Source: Treponema sp. (GTDB taxonomy: Bacteria; Spirochaetota; Spirochaetia; Treponematales; UBA12059). Taken from it: a DNA stretch of 10,720 nucleotides. The position numbers and the translations under genes were made by a program. Location of the stretch: assembly GCA_012517645.1 (NCBI GenBank), contig JAAYUR010000148.1, positions 1 through 10,720 on the forward strand, given 5' to 3'. The number at the start of each line of letters is the position of its first letter. The stretch's first letter is position 1. The notes below the pieces were generated by a model. The model was not told the DNA's origin. It did no database searches and was given only the letters and a program-made list of their open reading frames with translations. Shown here piece after piece: positions 1 to 6,092 of the stretch.

Positions 1-171
1 GAATGCCTTGATCACCCGGTACTTCCTGGCCTCGTTGAAGGCCGATGCCGGGTTACCCAGTGCCAGCAGCCCCTGGTCGACCAGCGACTGCGTGACACTC
101 TCGGCCGCGTACGTGGTCTTCGGCTTAATCCAGATCGCGTCGCCCGGCTGCAGGTCAGGGAAATCGGGTTC
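1..171 (-). CDS. Partial open frame at left edge, unidentified, no start codon found
   Basis: A minus-strand frame stays open from about position 180 to the window edge and reads with protein-like character: EPDFPDLQPGDAIWIKPK near its beginning and FNEARKYRVIKAF at the edge. Most third codon positions are G or C. The other two minus frames close quickly here. I cannot name the protein. The LQPGDAIWI stretch faintly recalls the PGD motif of polysaccharide-export or SLBB proteins, but this is only a resemblance. No ATG or GTG start lies in this frame near the upstream gene's TAG at 173-171, and the sequence reads as if it begins mid-domain. It may be a 5'-truncated remnant, an assembly join, or a gene with an unusual start. 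The rest lies outside the window. Confidence 0.35.
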
Positions 172-1022
172 TACTGAGCCCGCCCGGCCAGGGCGTTCCG
201 GAGCAGCTGGATGTGTTTCGCCGGGTATACGGCCTGGGGACAGACCCGGGAACAGTGCAGGTGCCGCTCGCAGGCCGGCGCCCCGTCGGGCCGGGCCGCC
301 TGTTCCAGCATTCGGTCCGCGGAATCCGGGTTCTTTTCCCGCTGACGGTTGACCGCGGCCAGGGCCGCGGGACCCATGAACGGAACCGCCACGGGACACG
401 AGGCGGAGCAGAGCCCGCACTCGATGCAGGCCTCGAAGCGGACCCGGCCGGGCGAGGTCAGTCCGCCTTTGGTTTCCCGAGGTGCGGCGTCCCGGGTCGG
501 GTCCGCGGGCAGGGGCGCCCGGCCCGCGTCCTCCGAGGGCCGCAGGTAGGAGTACTCCTCCGGGATCGCCTCCAGGGCCGCCGTCGGTCGGGCGGCGATC
601 CCCGCGATCAGGGTTCCCTTTGGAAGGGGGTCCAGAGTTACCACCAGGGCTCCCCGGGGATCCCGCTCGGGCTCCCGGGCGGGACCGCCGGGTTCGCGGG
701 GCCGGGGCGCGGACAGCTCCGAGAATCGGGTCAGGCACATCAGGGACGGAAGGCCGTTGATCACGGCCCCGCAGGTCCCGCAGGATCCGTGGTGGCAGGA
801 ATGGCGGTAGTGGGGCACCCGGGCCGCCGGGGCGCCGCCGCGGTCCGGTGCCGGGATGGCACCCGATGCGGGGCCGGAGCCGGAAACCGCCCCCCGGGCC
901 TCCGCCTCGGCCCGGGCCCGCAGGGTCTCCAGGGCGTCCAGGACGGTCGAATCCTCCGGGAACCGCCCCGTCCGCTCCGCGTACCCTCCGCCGTCCCGGA
1001 TCCTCAGGATGACCTCGATCAT
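171..1022 (-). CDS. Succinate dehydrogenase/fumarate reductase B-like iron-sulfur protein (283 aa)
   Basis: This is an electron-transfer subunit of the SdhB/FrdB type. An N-terminal 2Fe-2S ferredoxin domain has C76, C81, C84 and C96 in the spacing CX4CX2CX11C (SCHHGSCGTC...C). A C-terminal dicluster domain has C199, C202, C205, C209 (CIECGLCSASCP) and C251, C257, C261 (CERHLHCSRVCP). In the family these ligate a 4Fe-4S and a 3Fe-4S centre. The closing helix after VYPAKHI also fits SdhB. At 283 residues it is longer than typical SdhB of about 240. The excess is Gly/Ala/Pro-rich linker around residues 40-70, 103-122 and 163-188. The start MIEVILRIRD at 1022 overlaps the upstream gene's TGA (ATGA), indicating translational coupling with the GlpA-like dehydrogenase, whose electrons it probably accepts. 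No SdhA, SdhC or SdhD is visible, so a role in the TCA cycle proper is unlikely. Confidence 0.85.
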   Translation of the reverse strand: MIEVILRIRDGGGYAERTGRFPEDSTVLDALETLRARAEAEARGAVSGSGPASGAIPAPDRGGAPAARVPHYRHSCHHGSCGTCGAVINGLPSLMCLTRFSELSAPRPREPGGPAREPERDPRGALVVTLDPLPKGTLIAGIAARPTAALEAIPEEYSYLRPSEDAGRAPLPADPTRDAAPRETKGGLTSPGRVRFEACIECGLCSASCPVAVPFMGPAALAAVNRQREKNPDSADRMLEQAARPDGAPACERHLHCSRVCPQAVYPAKHIQLLRNALAGRAQ

Positions 1023-2266
1023 GCGGTTCCTCCTGTCCGTCCTCCGGACCCCGCCGTCCCTCGCCCCGCCATCCGTGCCTGGAAGGCGTCCAGGCTTCTC
1101 CAGGACGGAAGCGGGAAGTCCGCGGTGCGGCAGGGTTCCCGGATCCCCAGGTGGGCGCAGACCGCGTCCGCGGCCTTCCGGGCCATGGCCCGCAGGACCG
1201 TGGCCTTCCCTCCGATCAGGGTGAACATCCCGGATACTCCCTCGGTTCCGTGGTCCAGGACGGCGAAGTCCCGGCTGATCGCCCGGCCTTCCGCGTCCGA
1301 GGCCGCCCGTCCCGCCAGGGGCCGGGCTGCGGCCCAGGCCGCGTGGAAGGGGGCTGCGGAGAAGCCGGGGACCAGCTCGTCCGCGCGCTTGAATAGGAAC
1401 TCGATCTCCGCCTTGGTCGGCAAGATCCCTTCCGGGGAATCGGCCCGGGTCTGGGTGCTGCCTATGATGGAAAGGCCGCGCTGGGGCACCAGGATGTCCC
1501 CGTCCCCGGGAGGCGCCAGCCGGGACAGAACCATATCCGAGATCCGTCCCCGGACCGCGACCATGGTGCCCGGGGCGGGTGTGATCGGGATGTCCAGGCC
1601 CGCCAGGGCCCCGACCTCTCCGGCCCAAGCCCCGGCGGCGCTGACCAGGCAGTCGAAGGAAACCCGTTCCTCCCGGCCGCAGGGATCCCGGATCGTCCCG
1701 CCTTGGATACGCCCGCCCGAGGTCTCGACCCCGACGAGCTCCGTGAAGGCCCTCATTTCCGCGCCCAGGGCGGCCGCCGCGGACAGGAACGAGGCCGCCA
1801 GTCGGTAGGCGTCGATGGTGCCGTCGGGTACCCAGACCGACCTCTTCAAGGCGGGATTCAAGGCAGGTTCCCGGGCCCGGGCCTCGGCGGCGGGGATCTC
1901 CCGGGCCGGAATGCCGGCCTCCAGGCAGGCGGAGACGAAGGCGGGGGCGTAATCCGCCTCGTCGTCCCGGATCGCCGCGAAAATTCCGCCGTTATACTCG
2001 ATCGCTTGGGGGACGATGCGCCGGAGCACGAGAGTCTCCTCCATGCATTCCCGGGCTATCTCCCGGTCCCCGACGGCGTACCGGGCACCGGAATGGAGTT
2101 GTCCGTGATGGCGGCCCGTGGTGCCCGAGGTGAACTCCCCTTTTTCCAGGAGGAGCACGGAAAACCCCCTCAGGGCGAGGTCATAAGCCAGGGCGGCCCC
2201 GGAGCCTCCTCCCCCCACGACGCAAATCCGGGCATCGTGGCGGCTCAAGATCGGCGGATCGAACAT
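1019..2266 (-). CDS. GlpA-like FAD-dependent dehydrogenase (probable glycerol-3-phosphate dehydrogenase, 415 aa)
   Basis: This is a DAO-superfamily flavoprotein closest in pattern to GlpA, the catalytic subunit of anaerobic glycerol-3-phosphate dehydrogenase. GlpA oxidises glycerol 3-phosphate to dihydroxyacetone phosphate at the membrane face. The Rossmann FAD motif GGGGSG is at residues 18-23, followed by E41. The GlpA signature GTTGRHHGQLHSGARYAV is at 48-65. Later blocks also follow GlpA: LVSAAGAWA, GDGDILVP, LSIIGSTQT, ARPLAGR and IGGKATVLR. E. coli GlpA is 542 residues and ends in a BFD-type 2Fe-2S domain. Here the protein stops at 415, so that domain is absent. The GGKxxTYR motif is altered to GGKATVLR, leaving exact substrate open (a 2-hydroxyacid is an alternative). 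I chose ATG 2266 over the longer frame from 2302, because homology begins just after it. Its stop overlaps the start of the SdhB-like gene, and an MFS gene ends 53 bases upstream. Confidence 0.8.
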   Translation of the reverse strand: MFDPPILSRHDARICVVGGGGSGAALAYDLALRGFSVLLLEKGEFTSGTTGRHHGQLHSGARYAVGDREIARECMEETLVLRRIVPQAIEYNGGIFAAIRDDEADYAPAFVSACLEAGIPAREIPAAEARAREPALNPALKRSVWVPDGTIDAYRLAASFLSAAAALGAEMRAFTELVGVETSGGRIQGGTIRDPCGREERVSFDCLVSAAGAWAGEVGALAGLDIPITPAPGTMVAVRGRISDMVLSRLAPPGDGDILVPQRGLSIIGSTQTRADSPEGILPTKAEIEFLFKRADELVPGFSAAPFHAAWAAARPLAGRAASDAEGRAISRDFAVLDHGTEGVSGMFTLIGGKATVLRAMARKAADAVCAHLGIREPCRTADFPLPSWRSLDAFQARMAGRGTAGSGGRTGGTA

Positions 2267-2272
2267 GGGGAC

Positions 2273-2302
2273 AGTATAGGCGGCTGCCCGGAAGGGACGC
2301 AA
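2273..2302 (-). promoter_or_regulatory. Candidate leaderless promoter for the GlpA-like gene
   Basis: On the minus strand TATACT (2278-2273) is a 5/6 match to the -10 consensus. TTGCGT (2302-2297) lies 18 bases upstream as a weak -35. Only six bases separate the -10 from the ATG at 2266, so transcription would begin at about the start codon. No Shine-Dalgarno sequence is visible before this ATG, which agrees with leaderless translation. The overlap with the MFS-glpA gap means readthrough from the MFS gene is also possible. Confidence 0.4.
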
Positions 2303-2319
2303 GGCGAGACGGCGGGTCC

Positions 2320-3633
2320 TCAGGCCGCTTCCGGCACCCCCGGAGGGCCGGCCGGCTCCGCCCGGACGGAGGATCGAAAAAGCGTCAGGAAGGTGACCGC
2401 CGCCATGGCCGCCCCGAGGATTCCGAAGATCGTGGTCGAGAGGACCGCCTCCGCGGCGAGCCCGGACAGGGCGGCGCCGAGGGGCATCGCGCTCGTGGCC
2501 GCCACGTTCACCGTCGCGATGGTCCGGCCCATGAGCTCGGGGGGAGTCCTCTCCATGAGGTAGGCGCCCGCGGTCGCGTTGATCAGGGCGATGAAGGCGC
2601 CCAGGGGAAACGACGCGGCCGCGGCGAAGGCCAACCTCTCAAAGCCGGCGGGCAGGATTCCGGGAAGGGCGAAGGACGCGTACAGGGTCCCGGCTCCCAG
2701 GAATCCGGCCAGGATCAGGCGGAGCCGATGGATTCCCTTCCCATATTTGGCCAAGCCCAGACCTCCGGCGGCCATGCCAAGGGTGATCCCGATGCCGATG
2801 GCGCTCATCCCCTCGGGGCCGACCCCCAGGACATCCTTCACGTAGGCGGGCTGGAGAGTCTGGAAGGGGACGATAGCGAAGTTCGCGAACACCGCCAGGA
2901 CCAGGGTCAGGCGGACCAGGCGGTCCCTACGCAGGAAGCCCAAGCCGGTCCGTATGTCCTCGAGGATTCCCCGCCCCTCCGGCCGGACCCGGTCGGCCGC
3001 GGTCCCGGGCGAGGCCTCGGGGACCGGGGCTTCCACGGGGGGCAGCGGGTTCGAGGAGATGCCGACGGCCGCGAACAGGAAGGTGAAGGCGTCCAGCGCG
3101 AGGACCCCCGAGGTTCCGACGGTCGCCAGGACCCACCCCGCGCAGCCGAGCCCCGCGAGCTCCGCGATGGAGGAGGCGGATTGGGTCAAGGAAGTCGCCT
3201 CCAGGTAGGAGTCCTTGGGGACGATCCGCTGGGATAGCCCGGCGTTGGCCGGGTGGGTGAAGGCCTCCGCGGTGGAGTTCAGGAAGGTCAGGGCCAGGAC
3301 CATCCAGGTCTCCAGGATCCCTCCCGCGTGGAGGGCCGCCAAGGTCCCCACGCCGGCGGCCCGGACCAGGTGACACAGGACGACGACGGGCTTCTTGGGT
3401 AACCGGTCCACCAGGGCTCCCGCGAACAATCCGAAGAGCAGGCCCGGCAGGCCGTTCACCGCGAAGACGGTGCCCATGAGGAGGGTGGAGCCGGTGAGCT
3501 GGTAGACCATCCAGCCGAAGGCGATGCTGTCGACGGAGTCTCCGAAGCGGCTGACGGTGTTGGAGACGAGGGCGGTCAAATATCCCCGTTGGCGGACCAG
3601 GGCCCCGAGGCCCCCGAATTGCGGAGCGTTCAT
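2320..3633 (-). CDS. MFS transporter, EntS/MFS_3-like exporter (437 aa)
   Basis: This is a 12-helix major facilitator, probably a proton-driven efflux pump of the EntS/MFS_3 group. The N-terminal block FGDSVDSIAFGWMVYQLTGS and the motif-A-like loop GALVDRLPKKP between helices 2 and 3 are typical of that group. A charged central loop (about residues 195-235, rich in Pro and Glu) separates the two six-helix halves. A second half-motif, ERTPPELMGRTIATVN, occurs late in the protein. The frame is open upstream to 3774, but ATG 3633 (MNAPQFGG) has a good Shine-Dalgarno, GGAGG, five bases before it and starts just ahead of the conserved region. The substrate cannot be inferred. The GlpA-like gene follows after 53 bases on the same strand, so the genes may be co-transcribed without sharing a pathway. 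Confidence 0.85.
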   Translation of the reverse strand: MNAPQFGGLGALVRQRGYLTALVSNTVSRFGDSVDSIAFGWMVYQLTGSTLLMGTVFAVNGLPGLLFGLFAGALVDRLPKKPVVVLCHLVRAAGVGTLAALHAGGILETWMVLALTFLNSTAEAFTHPANAGLSQRIVPKDSYLEATSLTQSASSIAELAGLGCAGWVLATVGTSGVLALDAFTFLFAAVGISSNPLPPVEAPVPEASPGTAADRVRPEGRGILEDIRTGLGFLRRDRLVRLTLVLAVFANFAIVPFQTLQPAYVKDVLGVGPEGMSAIGIGITLGMAAGGLGLAKYGKGIHRLRLILAGFLGAGTLYASFALPGILPAGFERLAFAAAASFPLGAFIALINATAGAYLMERTPPELMGRTIATVNVAATSAMPLGAALSGLAAEAVLSTTIFGILGAAMAAVTFLTLFRSSVRAEPAGPPGVPEAA

Positions 3634-3729
3634 GACGCCTCCGAGTTGTGTCGCCGCCGTGTGTCGGCCCCGTTCGGGCGCCCTTCCGGCGGTCGGTATG
3701 ATCCGACACCGAAGTCGTCGGATGCCCCT

Positions 3730-3758
3730 ACTATACCGAATTCTCCGGATACCGGAAA
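3730..3758 (-). promoter_or_regulatory. Candidate promoter and operator for the MFS gene
   Basis: On the minus strand TTTCCG (3758-3753) and TATAGT (3735-3730) are 17 bases apart, giving a plausible sigma-70 type promoter about 95 bases before the MFS start. An inverted repeat, TTTCCGG-TAT-CCGGAGA (3758-3742, six of seven positions pairing), covers the -35 and spacer and could be a repressor site. The -35 match is weak. Confidence 0.35.
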
Positions 3759-3832
3759 CGTCCGTCCGGGGCAATCTACGTACGAATTTGGTCGCAGCGG
3801 CCCGATTTTGGCGGAATTCGGGTTCCCGCCCC

Positions 3833-3861
3833 TTGACTTATTTTCCTTATCGCGATAGTGT
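3833..3861 (+). promoter_or_regulatory. Promoter of the ABC/GntR operon
   Basis: TTGACT (3833-3838, 5/6 match to the -35 consensus) is followed after exactly 17 bases by TAGTGT (3856-3861), a 3/6 match to the -10 consensus. The surrounding stretch 3839-3850 is AT-rich against a GC-rich background. The -10 is the left end of the palindromic operator listed separately. A protein bound there would block RNA polymerase. The transcript would start near 3868 with a leader of about 25 bases. Confidence 0.65.
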
Positions 3862-3879
3862 ATTACTACACTAATACAC
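3856..3879 (+). promoter_or_regulatory. Palindromic operator, probably for the YtrA-type GntR regulator
   Basis: TAGTGTA (3856-3862), TTAC, TACACTA (3867-3873) is a perfect 7-base inverted repeat around a 4-base centre. A second perfect repeat overlaps it: GTGTATTA (3858-3865), six bases, TAATACAC (3872-3879). Sites with AGTGTA...TACACT arms are known operators for YtrA-subfamily GntR repressors, and such a regulator is the third gene of this operon. The palindrome covers the -10 and the predicted start of transcription, so autorepression relieved by a ligand is the simplest reading. The two nested palindromes could bind two dimers. Confidence 0.7.
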
Positions 3880-3882
3880 CAT

Positions 3883-3888
3883 GGAGGT
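3883..3888 (+). promoter_or_regulatory. Shine-Dalgarno deciding the ABC ATPase start
   Basis: GGAGGT lies four bases before ATG 3893. The earlier in-frame ATG at 3881 would place this site inside the coding region and has no ribosome site of its own, so 3893 is the better start. Confidence 0.7.
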
Positions 3889-3892
3889 AATC

Positions 3893-4756
3893 ATGGTACG
3901 ATTCGACGCCGTGACGTTCGCGTACGGCAAACGGCCGCTCTTCGAGGGCCTGGATCTTGTTCTGGAGGCCGGATCCACGGTCGGCCTCCTCGGCCTGAAC
4001 GGGGCCGGCAAGACGAGTCTCCTCAAGCTCGGGGCGGGGGCGCTGTTCCCCGCCTCGGGACTTGTGGAAATCTTCGGGAGGAAACCCGGTTCCCGGTCCG
4101 CGGCGGTGCTTGCGGACATAGCATTCGTTCCCGAGGATCCCTGGGGACCGTCCCTGTCTCCGGAGACGTGGATATCCCGGTACGGAGCCTTCCGACCTGC
4201 GATGGATCGGGAGCTCTTCCGATCCTTGCTCTCGGAGTTCGCCGTGGATCCGACCAAGAGCGTGGCCAAGATGTCCTACGGACAGCGCAAGAAGTTCGCA
4301 GTTGCCGCCGCCCTGGCAAGCGGAGCCCGGGCGGTCTTCCTGGACGAGCCCACGAACGGGCTGGACATCCCCTCGAAGGCCCAGTTCCGACGGGCCCTGG
4401 CCGCCGCATCCTCCCCGGACCGGGTGATCGTGGTCTCCACCCACCAGGCCCGGGACCTGGAGAACCTGCTGGATCCTGTCGTCATCCTGCACGGCGGGCG
4501 GATCCTCTGCTCCTTCCCCGCGTCGGATCTCTCCGACCGTCTTTCCGTCGAGAGGCTCTCGAGCCTGGAAGGACAGCCCGTGATCTACGCCGAGCCGGAC
4601 GCCCTGGGCTGGACGGCGCTCCTGGCCAAGCCCGGCGCGGGCTCCGACCTGGAACTGGCCTTCACCGCCGCGGTGTCCCGGCCCGAGGCCTTACGGGCCG
4701 CCCTGGAAGGGCAGGATCCCGGACCCTTCAATCCTGACGCAGGAGCCCAGAAATGA
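3893..4756 (+). CDS. ABC transporter ATP-binding protein (287 aa)
   Basis: This nucleotide-binding subunit should power the membrane protein encoded next. Walker A is GLNGAGKTS at residues 34-42. The signature motif is MSYGQRKK, a variant of LSGGQ. Walker B is AVFLDEP, followed by the D-loop TNGLD, and the switch histidine is in VVSTHQ. All catalytic motifs are therefore present, within roughly the first 190 residues. The remaining C-terminal stretch of about 95 residues is not part of the ATPase fold and may contact the permease. The VFLDEPTNGLD context and the genetic linkage to a YtrA-type regulator place it with ABC-2-like exporters of the YtrB/BcrA kind. Its stop overlaps the permease start (ATGA at 4753-4756). 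It is the first gene of the operon and follows the operator-controlled promoter directly. The substrate is unknown. Confidence 0.88.
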   Translation: MVRFDAVTFAYGKRPLFEGLDLVLEAGSTVGLLGLNGAGKTSLLKLGAGALFPASGLVEIFGRKPGSRSAAVLADIAFVPEDPWGPSLSPETWISRYGAFRPAMDRELFRSLLSEFAVDPTKSVAKMSYGQRKKFAVAAALASGARAVFLDEPTNGLDIPSKAQFRRALAAASSPDRVIVVSTHQARDLENLLDPVVILHGGRILCSFPASDLSDRLSVERLSSLEGQPVIYAEPDALGWTALLAKPGAGSDLELAFTAAVSRPEALRAALEGQDPGPFNPDAGAQK

Positions 4757-5550
4757 ACAACGAAACCGTATTTAGGCCCTTTTCCTTCGAACGCGTCGCT
4801 CTGCTGGCCCGCAACCGCCTGCTGGAGGATGTGGCGCCCTTCCTTATCGCCCTGGGCACCTTGGCGGCCCTCAACCTGCTGTCCCTGCTCCTGGGCGGAG
4901 TCGCCTTCCTGAATCACGCATCCCCCCGTTCCGGCCAGACCGGCTGGCCCTTTCTGATCTGGCTGGGCGGTGTCCTTCTGGCGGGCCGGGCCTTCTCCCA
5001 GATGCACAACGGCCGGGGCGGATCCGACTGGATCCTCCTGCCCGCCACCCCCTTCGAGAAGTACGCGGCGGCCTTCGTATCCTATCTCGTCGTGTATCCC
5101 TTGGCCGCCGGCCTGGCCGCCTCGGGGCTCTCCGCGGTGCTGGAAGGCCTAACCTCCCTCCTGGGGGGATCCCCGGGGGTGATCTTCAACCCCCTGGCAG
5201 GGCTCGACGAGGGGAGCCTCTTCGGCTACCTCTTCTTCGTGACCGCGGCCCTGGCCGCCTCGGCCCGATTCGGCAAGCTCTCCCTGGTCAAGGCCGGAGC
5301 CCTCTTCGCCGCCTGGGCCGCCTTCCTCGGCTTCCTCTTCATGCTCGGGCTCCTTCTCTCGACCCCCGAAGGCCGGGAAGCCCTGGGGGATCGGCACTTC
5401 TCCTACCGGTTCCGGCCCGACTTCCACCCGGCCTCGGAGCCTGCCCTGATCTGGCTGTTCCGAGCTTGGGGATGGCTCTCCTGGGCCGCCGCGGCGGTCT
5501 ACGGTTACTTCCGCGTCGCGGAGAAGGAAGCGGTCGATGAGGTTCAATGA
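4753..5550 (+). CDS. ABC-2-like membrane permease subunit (265 aa)
   Basis: This is a polytopic inner-membrane protein and the expected partner of the preceding ATPase. About six hydrophobic segments can be picked out, near residues 30-52, 66-81, 105-130, 155-172, 178-203 and 231-252. A short motif, LPATPFEKYAAAF (96-108), resembles the LPAS-x-x-EK block seen in small permeases encoded beside GntR/ABC genes in other bacteria. The family is otherwise poorly characterised. An AGGAG site lies seven bases before the ATG at 4753, which overlaps the ATPase stop. The 3' end overlaps the GntR start by 14 bases, so the three genes are translationally linked. A role in export or in sensing an envelope-active compound is inferred only from context. 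Confidence 0.75.
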   Translation: MNNETVFRPFSFERVALLARNRLLEDVAPFLIALGTLAALNLLSLLLGGVAFLNHASPRSGQTGWPFLIWLGGVLLAGRAFSQMHNGRGGSDWILLPATPFEKYAAAFVSYLVVYPLAAGLAASGLSAVLEGLTSLLGGSPGVIFNPLAGLDEGSLFGYLFFVTAALAASARFGKLSLVKAGALFAAWAAFLGFLFMLGLLLSTPEGREALGDRHFSYRFRPDFHPASEPALIWLFRAWGWLSWAAAAVYGYFRVAEKEAVDEVQ

Positions 5551-5953
5551 TTCGTCCCCCATCTACGAGCAGATCGCCGACAACCTCGCGGCCCAGGCGG
5601 CGTCGGGATTCCTGCCCCCGGGCTCCCGGCTCCCCTCCGCCCGGGACCTGGCGGTTTCTCTCGAGGTCAACCCCAATACAGCCGCCCGGGCCCTCCAGGT
5701 TCTCGCGGACCGGGGAATCGCCCGCTGCGAGCGGGGCACCGGATACTTTCTGGCAGAGGACGGGCCCGCCGTGGCGGCCCGGGAACGCAGGGGCCGGTTC
5801 TTCTCCGAGGAGCTACCGAGATTCTTCGCCCGAATGGAGGAACTCGGCATAGACATGGAAACCATCCATGAAGAGTGGCGGTCCCGGACCGCCGGGACGG
5901 GCGGCTCGAAGGCCGCAGACGGCGGGGACGCCGCCGAAAAGAGGACTGTATGA
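5537..5953 (+). CDS. GntR-family transcriptional regulator, YtrA subfamily (138 aa)
   Basis: This is a DNA-binding repressor. The N-terminal winged helix-turn-helix (residues 1-75) has the standard GntR order: PIYEQIADNL, GFLPPGSRLPSARDLAVSLEVNPNTAARALQVL, then GIARCERGTGYFL as the wing. The C-terminal part is only about 60 residues and mostly helical, as in the short YtrA subfamily, rather than a large FCD or UTRA ligand domain. YtrA-type regulators normally repress the ABC operon that encodes them, and a matching palindrome overlaps the promoter at 3856-3879. The last 20 residues are Gly/Ala/Lys-rich and probably disordered. The start is inside the permease gene (14-base overlap) and the stop overlaps the small membrane ORF that follows (ATGA at 5950-5953). 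The inducing signal is unknown. Confidence 0.9.
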   Translation: MRFNDSSPIYEQIADNLAAQAASGFLPPGSRLPSARDLAVSLEVNPNTAARALQVLADRGIARCERGTGYFLAEDGPAVAARERRGRFFSEELPRFFARMEELGIDMETIHEEWRSRTAGTGGSKAADGGDAAEKRTV

Positions 5954-6036
5954 AGAAAAGCACGATCACATTGATCGTCTACGCGGCGGCCGGCCTGGCC
6001 GCGGTCAGCGCGGCGGTGATCATCCTGGCGTTCTGA
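5950..6036 (+). CDS. 28-residue single-pass membrane peptide, translationally coupled to the GntR gene
   Basis: An ATG at 5950 overlaps the GntR stop as ATGA, and a GAGGA ribosome site lies four bases upstream. The encoded peptide starts MKKSTITLIVYAAAG and ends in VIILAF. It is two lysines followed by one continuous hydrophobic helix of about 23 residues with small-residue (Ala/Gly/Ser) faces, then a TGA at 6034. The positive N-terminus suggests that it stays on the cytoplasmic side. It has the layout of a small accessory subunit that associates with a membrane transporter, and it is the last gene of the ABC operon. No conserved family is recognised. An alternative is a fortuitous reading frame, but the coupling, ribosome site and clean hydrophobic profile argue against this. 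Confidence 0.6.
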   Translation: MKKSTITLIVYAAAGLAAVSAAVIILAF

Positions 6037-6050
6037 GTTCCGACGACCAA

Positions 6051-6092
6051 ACGGGGCTGTCCAATAAGCAGGCGGCTCTTTGGACACCCCGT
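6051..6092. terminator. Hairpin between convergent operons, possible shared terminator
   Basis: ACGGGGCTGTCCA (6051-6063) pairs with TGGACACCCCGT (6081-6092), leaving one C bulged and a 17-base loop. It sits 14 bases after the small membrane ORF and directly abuts the stop codon of the HerA-like gene coming from the other side. There is no proper T-run on either side, so it may act as a 3'-end stabiliser or as a weak bidirectional terminator. Confidence 0.5.

Noticed and set aside
171..1022. True succinate dehydrogenase or fumarate reductase operon
   Set aside because: No SdhA-type flavoprotein and no membrane anchor subunits are present. The coupled flavoprotein is GlpA-like.
213..1808. Long plus-strand open frame (531 codons) opposite the SdhB-like and GlpA-like genes
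   Set aside because: Its translation is Arg/Gly/Pro-rich without recognisable motifs, while the minus strand here encodes clear iron-sulfur and FAD proteins. It is an antisense shadow of GC-rich coding sequence.
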